A DNA stretch of 58,057 nt from Pseudarthrobacter phenanthrenivorans (GTDB lineage: Bacteria > Actinomycetota > Actinomycetes > Actinomycetales > Micrococcaceae): the NCBI RefSeq assembly GCF_000813845.1, contig NZ_JWTB01000035.1, positions 1 to 58,057 on the forward strand, given 5' to 3'. The translations under genes were made by a program, and so were the position numbers. Under the pieces are notes generated by a model. That model was not told where the DNA came from, searched no databases, and saw only the letters and a list, made by a program, of their open reading frames with translations. How positions within the stretch are numbered: the first letter of the stretch is position 1; the number at the start of each line of letters is the position of its first letter. Of the stretch, positions 57,862 to 58,057 are shown in pieces.

Positions 57862-58057
57862 ATGCGCGTAAGCAAAGCAGCGGATACCGACATCGAAGCG
57901 GTCGGATCGATGCGTGAGGGGAAATTGGACCAGAAGCACCTGCTGTTCGGTACGGACGGCTCCCCAAACAACTACGACCTGAACATGGGACACACCGGCG
58001 GCGGCGGGTGGCGGACCCCGCGGCACCGGCACAACTTCGACCAGGTCCGCTATGTCC
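57862..58057 (+). CDS. Cupin-domain protein, truncated by the window edge
   Basis: Only the first 65 residues are visible; the frame runs off the right end. AAGGAG with GGAG again just before ATG 57862 marks the start. The segment TGGGGWRTPRHRHNFDQVRYV has the histidine spacing of a cupin first motif (PxHxH), so a metal-binding beta-barrel is likely. Enzyme or binding role cannot be decided from this fragment. Box copy 4 upstream and the IclR gene next door suggest that it belongs to the catabolic regulon. Confidence 0.6.
   Translation, partial: MRVSKAADTDIEAVGSMREGKLDQKHLLFGTDGSPNNYDLNMGHTGGGGWRTPRHRHNFDQVRYV

Overview
The window reads as chromosomal DNA of a high-GC actinobacterium, most likely Arthrobacter in the broad sense (Micrococcaceae). 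Supporting signs are the strong G/C preference at third codon positions over the first 29 kb, a choline oxidase (codA) with every characterised catalytic residue of the Arthrobacter globiformis enzyme, a PxKF-type secreted protein, TTG/GTG starts and several promoters that look leaderless. I saw no rRNA, tRNA or CRISPR array.

Left part, 1-29.3 kb (host-like): a short intergenic repeat; a cationic amino-acid permease divergent from a LysR regulator; panD (beta-alanine synthesis) followed by an AEC permease, an N-methyl-amino-acid (sarcosine-type) oxidase and a D-threonine-aldolase/D-serine-dehydratase-like PLP enzyme; a flavin monooxygenase plus a DHA2 exporter; an aldo/keto reductase and a DJ-1/PfpI protein; a secreted Ig-like protein; an orphan amino-acid-binding lipoprotein; and a choline-to-glycine-betaine unit (TetR/BetI-like regulator, betaine aldehyde dehydrogenase, codA, APC permease) with a textbook double-palindrome operator. 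Next come a DUF4430-like lipoprotein translationally coupled to a 954-residue single-chain ECF transporter (T + two ATPases + S), facing cobalamin-dependent metH tail to tail. The natural reading is corrinoid uptake feeding MetH. A small NTF2-like/TetR operon with a perfect 18-bp operator closes this part.

Junction, 29.3-31.6 kb: a YegP-like gene, a GNAT-like gene, a perfect 16-bp inverted repeat and a Tn3-type resolvase whose DNA-binding tail is cut off by an in-frame TAA. Long non-coding stretches and a visibly lower GC and more relaxed codon use begin here.

Right part, 31.6-58 kb (accessory catabolic island): six MFS transporters, two MmgE/PrpD enzymes each beside an ACS-type MFS transporter, a LacI and two IclR regulators, two zinc alcohol dehydrogenases, two aldehyde dehydrogenases, an SDR, an SMP-30 lactonase-type hydrolase, a glycogen-debranching-type glycosidase, a universal stress protein and a truncated cupin at the right edge. 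The genes suggest oxidation of an alcohol or sugar-acid-like compound (alcohol to aldehyde to acid; SDR, lactonase, then PrpD-type dehydratase or epimerase), but the substrate cannot be read from the sequence.

The most striking non-coding signal is a 23-bp IclR-like box present four times across 20 kb of the island (37.9, 45.2, 51.8 and 57.7 kb). With a LacI-type palindrome (31.4 kb, weaker copy at 45.0 kb) and a second shared box (45.6 and 46.8 kb), it suggests that the island is wired as one regulon. The strongest candidates for something undescribed are the single-chain ECF/lipoprotein system next to metH and this PrpD/ACS catabolic regulon.
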